A stretch of DNA of 44,490 bases from CALCCV01 sp964388665 (GTDB lineage: Bacteria > Bdellovibrionota > Bdellovibrionia > Bdellovibrionales > Bdellovibrionaceae): the NCBI GenBank assembly GCA_964388665.1, contig CAYMBJ010000032.1, forward strand, positions 1 to 44,490, in the 5' to 3' direction. The notes under the pieces are model-generated. The model searched no databases. It was not told the origin of the DNA and worked only from the letters and a program-made list of their open reading frames with translations. Of this stretch, positions 25,501 through 32,830 are shown one piece after another. A program made the position numbers and the translations under genes. Position 1 is the first letter of the stretch, and the number at the start of each line of letters is the position of its first letter.

Positions 25501-26158
25501 GTGCCTGCTGCCAAAAAACTTGCGACTCCCATGTGAAGTCACGATGAACTGGTAAAAAAAGTCGCTCAGCAAAGACTTGCTGCAAGGACCAAAAAAACTC
25601 CTCCTTCCAGGGCGGCAAATAGAACGCATAAAGATGTTCGTGGTTTTCCAATAGCTGTGACAAAGACAACCGACAGTGGGTCTTGAGAGTGTCGCGCCGA
25701 CTGAGCGTAATGAGTCGGCACAAGTTGCGATAACCTTGTTTTGTTATCGGAATCAAACTCACAACCGGTCCCTCCTCATTATCACCAACTGAAAGATGCA
25801 TCTCAGCTCCAACCAAATAACAAAAATCATCACTGGCCACCGGCGCCGCTTCAAAAAATGAGGGCGCTTGCACCGCCTGATAACCTCTCACCACTCCGTA
25901 CAAACCATTCCGATCACACAGACCAATGCCCTTGTATCCTTGCCTCACCGCCTGCCTGACCATCTCTTCCGGATGAGAGGCCCCTTGCAAAAAGGAGAAG
26001 TTGGAGCGAGCCAGAAGCTCGACATACTCCAACTCTCCCTTTTGGAGGGAGGGGGAAGGGAGAAGGGGCTCCTCAGGGCGCCTCATTGTTTGGGGAAGCG
26101 GCGCCCTGGGGAGAGGGAAGGGATGGTGGGAAGAAGAAGAGCAGGTGGGGTCAATCAT
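22571..26158 (-). CDS. dnaE2: Error-prone DNA polymerase III alpha subunit DnaE2 (ImuC)
   Basis: This encodes 1195 residues, longer than the usual 1000-1100. An N-terminal PHP domain begins YVELLARSNFSFLQGASHPEEMV; the polymerase site is PPDIDIDFEHERREEV (about residues 424-440); PESHAASFALLTYASCYLKCHYPEVF and the C-terminal OB-fold (ARVAGLLSMTQRPPTAKGFCFLTLED) follow. It makes translesion DNA during mutagenic repair, normally with ImuA and ImuB, which are not in this window. Three low-complexity insertions interrupt it: Ala/Pro/Thr (503-533), Ser-Thr repeats (640-680) and Asp/Ser (1028-1056). The ATG at 26158 has no clear ribosome site; ATG 26086 or TTG 26029 may be the true start, since residues 1-42 look like translated repeat DNA. 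The TAG stop lies in a mobile-element arm. Confidence 0.9.
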   Translation of the reverse strand: MIDPTCSSSSHHPFPLPRAPLPQTMRRPEEPLLPSPSLQKGELEYVELLARSNFSFLQGASHPEEMVRQAVRQGYKGIGLCDRNGLYGVVRGYQAVQAPSFFEAAPVASDDFCYLVGAEMHLSVGDNEEGPVVSLIPITKQGYRNLCRLITLSRRDTLKTHCRLSLSQLLENHEHLYAFYLPPWKEEFFWSLQQVFAERLFLPVHRDFTWESQVFWQQAQKLEQQEGAQLVASLRPLMHLPERKPLLDVLTCILHHTTLQEARTRLAQNRERYLRPLSEIQEIWKDRPDLLKRTVSIAKSVEFQLSQLRYRYPQTQLPVEMPMGEWLRSLATAGLEKRFGAGKIPEKVKTQMEYELKLIRELEYEDYFLTLYEVCEFARSQKILFQGRGSAANSVICYALGLTAVDPDKFEMLFERFISKERNEPPDIDIDFEHERREEVIQYIYRRYGVERAAMVCTIIRYRSRMALRETAKVFGVQASAITEIIKHMGRDGLRRLLEDCQVPATGIAAPVTAPVTAPVAAPTTAVATGIAAESPLLKKWGIAPRDWRFILTLAQELHGFPRHVGIHSGGFMISEDLIEEIVPVERATMENRYVIQWNKDDINILGLMKVDVLSLGMLTAISKSMQLLQQHGYKHPTSAPTATATSTSTSTSTSTSTSTSASTSTATATPTSTPTPIAANAHLQNPWSLYSLPQEDKATYDMVCKADTVGVFQIESRAQMQTLPRMKPRCFYDLVVEVAIVRPGPLQGGMVHPYLRRRQGEEAVTYPHKDLIPILKRTYGVPIFQEQVMKIAMVGAGFSAGEADELRRIMSSGWVKKGLMIGVKDKIITGLKSRGITDAYAEQVYRTIEGFASYGFPESHAASFALLTYASCYLKCHYPEVFVCALLNSQPMGFYSPRELIADVQRHDVKVLELDVQHSSFDYTLEKNCKGGHDLRVGFRCLGSVARAFLKEIETIRKREGPFASLKDFIQKTHLPKSALVRLAASGAFRAFSNSVRDLIWYLESIQLDQNSFTWGVSYEDTLKNNVDLDEHESDDDHDADLETDSDSDSDSCLIPTESLWGEMRREYASKGFSIKHHPLSVLRSWLAQKSEYLKQKNYVPYCDSATLKTKSLHKTKARVAGLLSMTQRPPTAKGFCFLTLEDEFGFINVVVPPDVYSKDRLTIYSRALLEVQGNVEKSGEIVNIRAQRVFPLV
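24126..24240. repeat. Hexanucleotide (GTTGAC-type) repeat tract inside dnaE2
   Basis: The plus strand reads GTTGAC/GTTGAA units almost without interruption from about 24140 to 24222, encoding alternating Ser-Thr on the minus strand. Six-base units keep the reading frame when copy number changes. A second site, 24561-24646, is bounded by a 17-bp direct repeat (GCTGCGATTCCGGTTGC at 24561-24577 and 24630-24646). Confidence 0.85.
26069..26113. repeat. Inverted repeat in purine-rich DNA at the dnaE2 5' end
   Basis: CTCCTCAGGGCGCC (26069-26082) and GGCGCCCTGGGGAG (26100-26113) are inverted copies with one mismatch and a 17-base spacer. They are flanked by GGGAGG-rich DNA (26044-26068 and 26108-26140). 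This resembles dispersed palindromic (REP-like) elements and argues that the first 42 codons of the long dnaE2 frame are not ancestral coding sequence. Confidence 0.5.
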
Positions 26159-26461
26159 TTACATATTTTTTATATGTGTAAGTAACATGTAAATCAAGAG
26201 GGGAATTGAAAACCTAGACCAAAAATTTTTTCTTTAAAAACAAGGTGCGGCAAGTAGCCGGAAACTCTCACGACAAAAATCTTTTTATTATGTATAAAAT
26301 GAGTAATAGCAAAAAATCTGCGTCATGCTTCACAATGCGACCCACAGAATTCAAAAAAGCAGGACCAAATACAGACGAACCTCTGAGGCTAGGCCACAGA
26401 AAAATTGACCCCTGACGCCAATCATTCACAATTAGGAATGCTAGAGAGGTGTTTCTAAATC
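26159..26461. other. Intergenic region between dnaE2 and the PP2C gene
   Basis: The two genes are divergent. The region is A/T-rich and holds no supported gene. Near dnaE2 there is an imperfect TTACAT...ATGTAA inverted pattern (26160-26194), and the plus-strand promoter candidate lies at 26405-26432. I see nothing else. Confidence 0.6.
26405..26432 (+). promoter_or_regulatory. Sigma-70-like promoter candidate of the PP2C-M23 operon
   Basis: TTGACC (26405-26410), 16-base spacer, CACAAT (26427-26432). The -35 matches consensus at 5 of 6 and the -10 at 4 of 6. The position, 30 bases before the ATG at 26462, fits a short leader with GAGAGGTG as ribosome site. Confidence 0.4.
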
Positions 26462-27184
26462 ATGAAGTATGAAGTCTGGTGCAAAACCGATCGAGGCCTT
26501 CGCCGCGAATCCAATCAAGACTCTTATTTGATCAACCGTGATCTGGGGGTTTTTATTGTCGCTGACGGCATGGGCGGCCACTCTGGTGGCGAAGTGGCTT
26601 CTTCCATGGCTGTCACCGCTGTCGAAGAGGTGATGTTCAATGCCATTCGCGAAAATCAAAATCCGCGCGATGCCATCATGAACGCCTACTCTCAAGCCAG
26701 CCACCGCATTTTCGACAAAGCCAACAATGAGGCGCCAGAGCTCACAGGCATGGGCACCACCATGGTGATGGCACATATTCACAATAACTCCATATACATT
26801 GGCAATGTCGGCGACTCTCGCTGCTATTTGCACAAGCGACCTGAACTGTGGCAAATCACCGAAGATCATTCGCTCATCAACGAGCAGATTCGCGCAGGCC
26901 TGCTCATTGAGGGTCAGGCGCATCTCTTTGTGGGCAGAAATGTCATCACGCGCAGTGTGGGCTATGAGCGCGACGTTTATGCAGATGTGATCGAACGCGA
27001 ATTGGTGCCTGGCGAGAGCTATCTTCTTTGCAGCGACGGCCTGACCGGCATGGTGACGGATCAAAAAATTGCCGATATACTCAACTCCTATCCCCCCGAA
27101 AAAACCGCCAAACTTTGCCTTGACCAAGCTCTGGCAAATGGAGGAGATGATAATATTACGGTCATGATTGTGCATATTTGCTGA
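26462..27184 (+). CDS. PP2C-type serine/threonine phosphatase (Stp-like)
   Basis: This 240-residue, single-domain cytoplasmic protein removes phosphate from Ser/Thr residues with two Mn/Mg ions. The PP2C motifs occur in order: TDRGLRRESNQDSYL, VFIVADGMGGHSGGEVAS (metal Asp and Gly), MGTTMVMAHI, IYIGNVGDSRCYL, ITEDHSLINEQIRAG, ITRSVG, YLLCSDGLTGMV and GGDDNITVMIV. All metal aspartates are present. The length matches bacterial Stp1, which opposes Hanks-type kinases, but no kinase is in the window. GAGAGGTG precedes the start. It lies 17 bases before the M23 peptidase gene, so phosphatase and cell-wall enzyme are made together. Confidence 0.93.
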   Translation: MKYEVWCKTDRGLRRESNQDSYLINRDLGVFIVADGMGGHSGGEVASSMAVTAVEEVMFNAIRENQNPRDAIMNAYSQASHRIFDKANNEAPELTGMGTTMVMAHIHNNSIYIGNVGDSRCYLHKRPELWQITEDHSLINEQIRAGLLIEGQAHLFVGRNVITRSVGYERDVYADVIERELVPGESYLLCSDGLTGMVTDQKIADILNSYPPEKTAKLCLDQALANGGDDNITVMIVHIC

Positions 27185-27201
27185 TGAGGGAGTTGTTGTA
27201 G

Positions 27202-28206
27202 TTGGATAAAGGTAAAGTCACCCTCTTCTTGGTATCAAGCTCCAGTGGCCGCACTTTGCGTCTGCATATTTCACAAGCTTGGATCAAGACCTTGGTCTTT
27301 ATTGCTGTGGTTCTGACCGTGGCCCTCTCCGCCGGAATGGTGGATTATTTTGGTTTGATTCTGCAGAGCTTCGAAAACAAACGCTTGCGACAAGAAAATG
27401 CTCAGCTGGTAAAACAATTCCAAATTGTTGAAACCAAAGTGAGCTCCCTTGAAAACTCGCTCGAGCGAGTGAAGACCTTCACATCAAAGTTAAAATTGAT
27501 TACAAATATCGAAGGTCAAGACCGCATCACCAAACTTTCGATGGGTGTAAAGCCCGCACCCAATCAACACATCGAAGAGTATGAGCCCATGGAAGATCGC
27601 CCGCCCCTAGACACTCTTGCCGGCGAGGATCCCACTTACGAAAACAAAGCCATACCTAGCGAGGAGACTGGCGATATCGCTGCCGAACGCTCCAAACAAG
27701 ACTATGCTTCTTTGGTGGTAAGAATCGACAGAGCTGTGAACGAAACCAAACTGCGTGAACAGAGCGTGATCGATCTGTGGGAAAGTTTGTCTGAGCGCCA
27801 AAGTTTACTCAACGCGATTCCAAATGTTCGCCCGGCCAAGGGGTGGATCACTTCGCGCTTTGGCTACCGTATCAATCCCGTTACAGGCCGACCTGCGATG
27901 CATGCAGGACTCGATATCGCGGCCTCACCCGGGTCTCCAGTATACGCACCAGCTGACGGCATCGTGATCTTTGCATCCTACGACGAATCGTACGGAAAGC
28001 TTGTGAGCATCGATCACGGCTACGGCGTCACCACCCGCTTTGGACACAACTCACAGGTGTATGTTCACGTTGGACAAAAGGTTTCAAAGTATGACGTGAT
28101 TGCCTCAGTTGGAAATACCGGCAGATCTACAGGACCACATGTCCATTACGAAGTGCGCGTAAACAGCACTCCCGTCGACCCCGCCAATTTCATATTGGAC
28201 GACTAA
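27202..28206 (+). CDS. Membrane-anchored M23 (LytM) peptidoglycan endopeptidase
   Basis: This encodes 334 residues from a TTG at 27202 with GAGGGAG upstream. After a short cytoplasmic start there is one membrane segment (about 30-50, LVFIAVVLTVALSAGMVDYF), then a coiled coil (about 55-105, RLRQENAQLVKQFQIVETKVSSLENSLERV), an acidic linker, and the LytM domain from about 205. It opens with GWITSRFGYRINPVTGRPAMHAGLDIA and ends GPHVHYEVRVNSTPVDP. The H-x3-D and H-x-H zinc ligands are intact, so it should cut peptide cross-links in the wall, acting in the periplasm from the inner membrane. The layout resembles MepM-like or sporulation-type M23 enzymes. Confidence 0.93.
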   Translation: MDKGKVTLFLVSSSSGRTLRLHISQAWIKTLVFIAVVLTVALSAGMVDYFGLILQSFENKRLRQENAQLVKQFQIVETKVSSLENSLERVKTFTSKLKLITNIEGQDRITKLSMGVKPAPNQHIEEYEPMEDRPPLDTLAGEDPTYENKAIPSEETGDIAAERSKQDYASLVVRIDRAVNETKLREQSVIDLWESLSERQSLLNAIPNVRPAKGWITSRFGYRINPVTGRPAMHAGLDIAASPGSPVYAPADGIVIFASYDESYGKLVSIDHGYGVTTRFGHNSQVYVHVGQKVSKYDVIASVGNTGRSTGPHVHYEVRVNSTPVDPANFILDD

Positions 28207-28221
28207 CCTCAACTCGACAAT
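28205..28221 (+). repeat. 17-bp dispersed repeat, copy 1
   Basis: AACCTCAACTCGACAAT starts within the stop codon of the M23 gene. An identical copy lies at 33598-33614, five bases after the stop of another gene. Function is unknown. Confidence 0.6.
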
Positions 28222-28229
28222 TCTGCGAT

Positions 28230-29174
28230 CTAATTTGCGCAACTCCAAAATGGATTCACTTTCTCAGGGAAAGTCCGATGCGCCCGTAGCAGATTGTGGG
28301 TACGGCAAAGCAATTGAAGATTATCCAGGCGATGCTCTCCCCCCAAAGCCTGCGGTTGAATATGGTCAAACTCCAGGCCAGACTTTGCGCCACAGACTTG
28401 ACCTGTCTCCGGGTCCATATAACAACATCGCCCCTGATCTCTCATTCTCACCAAATGCTTCACATCGGCAGGTATATTTTTCGAATTATTTTCAGGAGGA
28501 GACTCCTGCTCTTTCGCCGCATCCTCATTCACGATTATATTCCTTTTCAACACAGCCGGCTTCGCCCTTTCCATCGGATCTTTTCTTTGCACATGTTCAT
28601 GCGCCGTCAAAATCAAGATCTCAGAGAGAGTCATCTGTGGGTAAATCTCCTTGAGTCTGCAAATCACCTTCATATCCTCCTCCGTAAAAAGGACTGTGCA
28701 CTGGTGCCTGGTCTCTCCCGCAGAAGTAGCAATGATTTTCTCTGACTCCTTTGGCATTTCAGCAGATGGAAACTGAATGGCCAGTACTTTTTGCGATTCG
28801 CGCCGCGACTTTCCTGCTAGTCTTGATATGGTTTCGGCTTTCTTCACTACACTCACAGGTCCACTCACCTTCTCTTCATTTCTAAAAGCTGTGGCCGCAT
28901 CGGCCAAAGTGTTCAAATGCAGTCGTCCCATCTGCACATCCTCCTTAATGGAGTGAATTTCTTTCACCATTTTGACGGCATTCACTCGGCGATAGGCGGC
29001 CGCTTCCGAGTAGCCCAACTCTTTTACCAAATAGACAAACAAAGAGTTATGTCCGCGGACTGCATAGAGTCTGGTGTCGTAAGCTCTCTGTAGGTGATCA
29101 ATAATTTCTGCTAACAGCGAGCGTTCGGATTTTACCAACTCCAAAAGTTTTGCGTGCAGGTCTGTTTTATTCAT
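28230..29174 (-). CDS. HNH endonuclease-domain protein
   Basis: This encodes 314 residues from ATG 29174, chosen because GGAGG stands seven bases upstream; the longer frame to 29264 has no site. The N-terminal 200 residues are helical (DUF222-like arrangement, LGYSEAAAYRRVNAVKMV). The C-terminus is an HNH nuclease: GRCCYMDPETGQVCGAKSGLEFDHIQPQALGG with the catalytic D-H, then LDNLQLLCRTHNLLRA. Cysteines in RCC, QVCG and LLC may hold a structural zinc. Proteins with this arrangement occur in many copies in Bdellovibrio-type genomes, and their role is not established. It is convergent with the M23 gene, with only 23 bases between stops. Confidence 0.85.
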   Translation of the reverse strand: MNKTDLHAKLLELVKSERSLLAEIIDHLQRAYDTRLYAVRGHNSLFVYLVKELGYSEAAAYRRVNAVKMVKEIHSIKEDVQMGRLHLNTLADAATAFRNEEKVSGPVSVVKKAETISRLAGKSRRESQKVLAIQFPSAEMPKESEKIIATSAGETRHQCTVLFTEEDMKVICRLKEIYPQMTLSEILILTAHEHVQRKDPMERAKPAVLKRNIIVNEDAAKEQESPPENNSKNIPADVKHLVRMRDQGRCCYMDPETGQVCGAKSGLEFDHIQPQALGGEHRLDNLQLLCRTHNLLRAHRTFPEKVNPFWSCAN

Positions 29175-29563
29175 AGAATTCCTCCAATCCTGAAAAGAAC
29201 CTAGCATGAGTTTTTCAGTTGACCCTTTTGAGAGGATTGAAGCTTGCAAAAATATTGCCTCCACAATCCCTAAAAGGCCCGTCAGTTCAGCGTTCTATTG
29301 GCATGACTTGAATCTAAAGCAAGGCCCGCTTATCTCCTCTCTAGTGCCAATCTAGGGATCTAATAATCACGTCAAGAAATAATTGACAGAAATATTTTTT
29401 ACTTTTCCTACAACTTGGATTCGATGAATCGGAAAGGTACCCAATCCTATCTTATCTTTTTCTTTGCCACTGGCGCATTCAGCTTTGCTTATCAGTTGAG
29501 AATTCCAGCTGTTATCAGGTAATGGACAAGAACATCTATCGGTGCTACACATACGAGCCAAAT
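29175..29563. other. Intergenic region, no confident gene
   Basis: About 390 bases between the HNH gene and the broken ICL-family gene. A 64-codon minus-strand frame (29367-29561) starts at a TTG without a ribosome site; it is Cys-rich at its start and unlike anything I know, so I do not call it. ATGAGTTTTTCAG at 29206-29218 matches the sequence next to the 18-bp repeat at 33-45. Nothing else is seen. Confidence 0.5.
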
Positions 29564-30409
29564 ATGGAAAAAGATAATTCTAAAACGATTTCAAGTTTTC
29601 GGAAGCTGCATGAGCAGGGGTGCTTTGTTATACCTAACCCTTGAGACGTAGGAACAGCAGTCTATCTTCAACGCCTAGGCTTTAAGGCACTGGCTACAAC
29701 CTCGGCGGGACTTTCATTCTCGCTCGCTTTGCCAGACGTGGTATCTGTCATTCCTCGCGACCTTATGCTGTCGCATATTCGTGAAATTGTAAAGGCCACT
29801 TCGTTACCAGTAAATGCAGATTTTCAAAATGGATTCGCCGATGAGCCTGAAGATGTGGCCCGAAACGTAAAGCTTTGTGCTGAAACAGGCGTTGCCGGAC
29901 TTTCGATCGAAGACGCAAGCGGAAAGGTCTCTGCAATTTATGAGCGAGAGTTGGCCATCGAGCGCATTCGAGCCGCTCGAAAAGCAATTGATGAGACAGG
30001 TGTGCCTGTGGTTTTGACCGCCCGATGTGAAACATGGCTGGTTGGAGACGCAAATCCATTTGAAACAGCGATGGATCGGTTGACTGCCTATGCAGAAGCT
30101 GGCGCCGACTGCCTATTTGCACCCGGCGTGCGTGATCCCAGAGAAATTTCTGCGATCGTCAAAGCCGTTCATCCACTACCAGTCAATGTAATAGTGTCTT
30201 CGCCCGTCCCTGGATTGAGCGTCTCCAGCCTTACTGAACTCGGTGTAAGGAGAATATCAGTTGGGTCGGCATTGGCCCGAACAGCATGGGGAGCATTCAT
30301 TAAGGCTGCAACTGAAATTGCAAACGATGGTACATTCCAACAGCTCGCAGCTGCAGCTTCATTTAGCGAATTGAATGAGGCCTTTGCCCTCAAAGACAAG
30401 CAGCAGTAA
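29564..30409 (+). pseudogene. Isocitrate lyase/PEP mutase-family gene broken by an in-frame TGA
   Basis: Reading from ATG 29564 gives MEKDNSKTISSFRKLHEQGCFVIPNP, then TGA at 29642-29644, then in the same frame DVGTAVYLQRLGFKALATTSAG and on to a complete C-terminus. Members of this family read N-P-W-D-(V/A)-G here, so TGG has become TGA. The rest is intact: NADFQNGFADEPEDVARNV, LSIEDASGK, LTARCE, AGADCLFAPG. The total of 281 sense codons plus the TGA matches the family length (about 260-290). Family members cleave or rearrange 2-oxo acids such as oxaloacetate or methylisocitrate analogues in a Mg-dependent TIM barrel. Restart downstream would lose the first strand. Elsewhere TGA ends genes normally, so it is a nonsense mutation or a sequence error. 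Confidence 0.8.
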
Positions 30410-30420
30410 CCGCGATCAAT

Positions 30421-30562
30421 ATTCCTATGATCATAGGAATTTCAAGAGTGTTCTGGCCAAAGATCTTGATATGGCTCAATAATTCATACGATCATAGGAA
30501 GAAATTGCGAAACTGCGGTGAAAGCGCTAGTGTATAGGTATTAATTCCCAGGATCATAGGAA
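30421..30562. promoter_or_regulatory. Three evenly spaced palindromic operators of hipBA
   Basis: Site 1, ATTCCTATGATCATAGGAAT (30421-30440), is a perfect 20-bp palindrome. Site 2, TTCATACGATCATAGGAA (30483-30500), and site 3, TTCCCAGGATCATAGGAA (30545-30562), keep the right half-site GATCATAGGAA exactly. Centres are 61 and 62 bp apart, six helical turns, so bound dimers would face the same side. Site 3 contains AGGAAG, the ribosome site of hipB. The half-site TCC...GGA is like the TATCC-N8-GGATA operators known for E. coli HipB. Confidence 0.75.
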
Positions 30563-30568
30563 GTTTTT

Positions 30569-30802
30569 GTGAGAAATCAAGAGTCCGCCTTTCAAACCCT
30601 AGCTTTGCGAATTCGTGAAGAGAGAAAATCGCAACAGATTTCTCAGACCGAGTTGGCTCAGCTTGCAGGGGTCAGTTTGAATTTTTTAAGTCAATTGGAA
30701 TCGGGAAAACAGACTGTGCGCTTGGATAAGGTGTTACAGGTGCTTAGTACTTTGGGACTTGAGTTTCATCTCCACTACGGCAAGGCGGGAATCAGTCGAT
30801 GA
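30569..30802 (+). CDS. hipB: HipB-like antitoxin, XRE-type repressor
   Basis: This encodes 77 residues from a GTG at 30569 with AGGAAG as ribosome site. It is one Cro/C1 helix-turn-helix: LALRIREERKSQQISQTELAQLAGVSLNFLSQLESGKQTVRLDKVLQVLSTLGLEFHLHYG, with the L-S-x-L-E-x-G-K recognition signature. The short size and the final strand (LEFHLHY) match HipB-type antitoxins, which dimerise through that strand, bind HipA and repress the operon. Its stop overlaps the hipA start (ATGA). Three palindromes upstream are its likely sites, and one covers its own ribosome site. Confidence 0.9.
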   Translation: MRNQESAFQTLALRIREERKSQQISQTELAQLAGVSLNFLSQLESGKQTVRLDKVLQVLSTLGLEFHLHYGKAGISR

Positions 30803-32019
30803 CGGATCCCAGAGAACTGACCGAACTCAAGATCTATCGCGGCGGGGAGTTTGCAGGAGTCTTGCGGCGAACTCAACTCGGCTGTGAGCTGGAAATAGAT
30901 TCCCAATTTTTAAAGAACTCACAATATTCAGAACTGACATATAGAATTAAGAAAGAGCCACGAATTTATCAACAGGCAGGAGTTAATCTTCCTCCGTTTT
31001 TCGCAGGGTTGCTCCCAGAGGGACTTCGCTTGAAGACTCTAGTTTCGGAATTGAAGACTTCTGAAGATGATCTCTTTACCCTGTTAGCTGCATCCGGTGA
31101 GCACTCCGTTGGCGATGTTTATACGGTTGCACCGGGTCGCTCCCCGTCATCTCAGGCCGAACTCCCATCAGTCAACCAAGTCGACTTTTACCAGTTTTTC
31201 AGAGACAACTTGACTCGCGCCCTTACAGAAAAAGGCGGCGAAAATCTGCCTGGTGTGCAGGAGAAAATTTCTGCATCTATGATTAGCTTTCCCGTGCGAG
31301 CCGTAAAAAAAAATAAGTCATATATTTTAAAATTAAATCCAAAAGATAAACCCAATCTAGTCTATAATGAAAGTCAATGTTTAAAGCTGGCTGAAAAGTG
31401 TGGCCTAAAAGTCAACGCCGCAAAGATCGTCTATGACAAGAACAAAAATCCAGGCTTACTCGTAGAAAGGTTTGATCGAGTCGCAAGCGGCAACAATCAA
31501 ATAGTTAAAGTACACCAAGAAGATGCATGTCAATTTTTAGATCGCTACCCCGCTGACAAATATCGACTCAGTTTTCAAGAGATCTGCACCGGCATTCAAG
31601 AGTTGAGTACGGCACCAACCCTTGAAGTCCTGCAGGTCCTTCAGCTGTATATCTTTTCCTATGTCATCGGTAATGGCGATTTACACGCAAAGAACATCAG
31701 TCTTCAGACAGATGTCAAGACGGGACGAATTCAGCTGACACCAGCCTATGACTTAATTTGCACCTACATCTACAAAGATCACAAAATGGCCCTAAAATTA
31801 GACGGAAGAGATTCGAATTTTCAACGCCGGTATTTTATTGAGTTTGGTATTCGCTTTGGCCTCAATCAAAAGGTCATTGAAAACCTAATTGATAAACTCC
31901 TAGGTCGTCTTAAAAAGCATCAGCACCTGCTTTTTGAAATTCCGAGCCTGAGTCAAAACCAAGAATCGCAATTGAAGGATCTACTCACTGCACGAGCCAA
32001 GGCCCTGAGCTCCACCTAA
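30799..32019 (+). CDS. hipA: HipA-like toxin, serine/threonine kinase
   Basis: This encodes 406 residues. HipA toxins phosphorylate a translation factor (glutamyl-tRNA synthetase in E. coli) and cause growth arrest. The N-terminal subdomain (1-110) contains YRGGEFAGVL and LPPFFAGLLPEGLR. The kinase core has YILKLNPKD (ATP lysine), LLVERFDR, HQEDACQFL, SYVIGNGDLHAKNISL (catalytic Asp in G-D-x-H-x-K-N) and LTPAYDLI (metal Asp). The conserved residues I can check are present, so it should be active. The full length of about 400 distinguishes it from split HipS-HipT systems. It overlaps hipB by four bases (ATGA), the standard coupling. The substrate may differ from that of E. coli HipA. Confidence 0.92.
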   Translation: MTDPRELTELKIYRGGEFAGVLRRTQLGCELEIDSQFLKNSQYSELTYRIKKEPRIYQQAGVNLPPFFAGLLPEGLRLKTLVSELKTSEDDLFTLLAASGEHSVGDVYTVAPGRSPSSQAELPSVNQVDFYQFFRDNLTRALTEKGGENLPGVQEKISASMISFPVRAVKKNKSYILKLNPKDKPNLVYNESQCLKLAEKCGLKVNAAKIVYDKNKNPGLLVERFDRVASGNNQIVKVHQEDACQFLDRYPADKYRLSFQEICTGIQELSTAPTLEVLQVLQLYIFSYVIGNGDLHAKNISLQTDVKTGRIQLTPAYDLICTYIYKDHKMALKLDGRDSNFQRRYFIEFGIRFGLNQKVIENLIDKLLGRLKKHQHLLFEIPSLSQNQESQLKDLLTARAKALSST

Positions 32020-32071
32020 TTTTGTGACCCACGATAAGGCCACAAACAAATTGATGGTAACAATACTATTT

Positions 32072-32830
32072 CTACTTCTTTATTTTCTCTTGGACGTAGA
32101 GCAAGTTGTGCGCGAGGTTTTCGGGGTGAGCCACACCTTGGCGCCCAAGGTAGTTGGTGAGTTTGCTGAGCTTTTCGTGGCGATTGGCGTAGATCGCGCT
32201 TTTTCCGAGAGCTTCATCGATGAGTTTTGGCAAACAAAAGCTCATGGCTTCATCGCCACCGTTCATTAGCTCCACTTGGTGAAAGCCCTGGCGCTCGAGT
32301 TCGCTCAGATTGGCGTAAAGGCTTTCGGCAAAGGCCAATTCGCCCACCAGGCGCGCTTTAGAATTGTTGGTGATTCCGTTATTGTTAGCGTCTTGATTGA
32401 CCTGCACTCGTGCAGCTGCAGTCTCGGCCGTCACTTCTGCGGTGGCCAAGAACAGTTTATAAAGATCAACATTTTCGTTTGTGATCAGGTTTTTTGAAGT
32501 GCCACAGAAATCCATCTCGGGCATGTTTGCACCGTTTGTAGATTTTATTGTTGGTAGCGATTTCAAATTGGAGTTTGAATATTTTGAATATAGAGACGCT
32601 TGAGCGTTCAGGGCGAACTCTGCCGATACCTCTTTCGGGATTCTAGGAATGCGCGAAGCAAAAGTGTAAGAGTTTTCTGGCTCGCTCCTGACCATATTGG
32701 TTGCCAACTCAAATGACAAAAATGAAGTATTGGAGAGCGCCAGTCCTGCGAGAAGTATGGCCGGGCTCCAGCGCTTCCATCGTGAGGCCAGTGTTGTTTT
32801 TGCAGTTTTGTTCAAATCGCCGTTTTCCAT
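32072..32830 (-). CDS. Membrane-anchored or exported protein, unknown
   Basis: This 252-residue protein is not one I recognise. Positive residues (KTTLASRWKRW) precede one hydrophobic segment at about 24-42, which could be an uncleaved anchor or a signal peptide. The rest is a mostly helical, Ala/Asn/Leu-rich periplasmic domain with two cysteines (MDFCGTS, SFCLPK). AGGAG ten bases upstream supports the start. It is convergent with hipA, with 52 bases between the ends, and stands alone otherwise. Confidence 0.7.
   Translation of the reverse strand: MENGDLNKTAKTTLASRWKRWSPAILLAGLALSNTSFLSFELATNMVRSEPENSYTFASRIPRIPKEVSAEFALNAQASLYSKYSNSNLKSLPTIKSTNGANMPEMDFCGTSKNLITNENVDLYKLFLATAEVTAETAAARVQVNQDANNNGITNNSKARLVGELAFAESLYANLSELERQGFHQVELMNGGDEAMSFCLPKLIDEALGKSAIYANRHEKLSKLTNYLGRQGVAHPENLAHNLLYVQEKIKK

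Noticed and set aside
26160..26194. Possible LexA (SOS) box upstream of dnaE2
   Set aside because: TTACAT and ATGTAA are present but spaced irregularly, and no clean TTAC-N3-GTAA or CTG-N10-CAG site can be read.
26441..27175. A 244-codon open frame on the minus strand
   Set aside because: It is the antisense shadow of the PP2C gene, whose motifs are all present on the plus strand; the translated antisense has no recognisable domain.
29367..29561. A 64-codon Cys-containing frame on the minus strand
   Set aside because: TTG start without ribosome site and no recognisable family; random frames of this length are common here.
29642..29644. TGA read as selenocysteine or as a Trp codon
   Set aside because: The family has Trp, not Cys, at this place; no SECIS-like hairpin is evident just after it, and TGA is used as a normal stop in several genes of the window.
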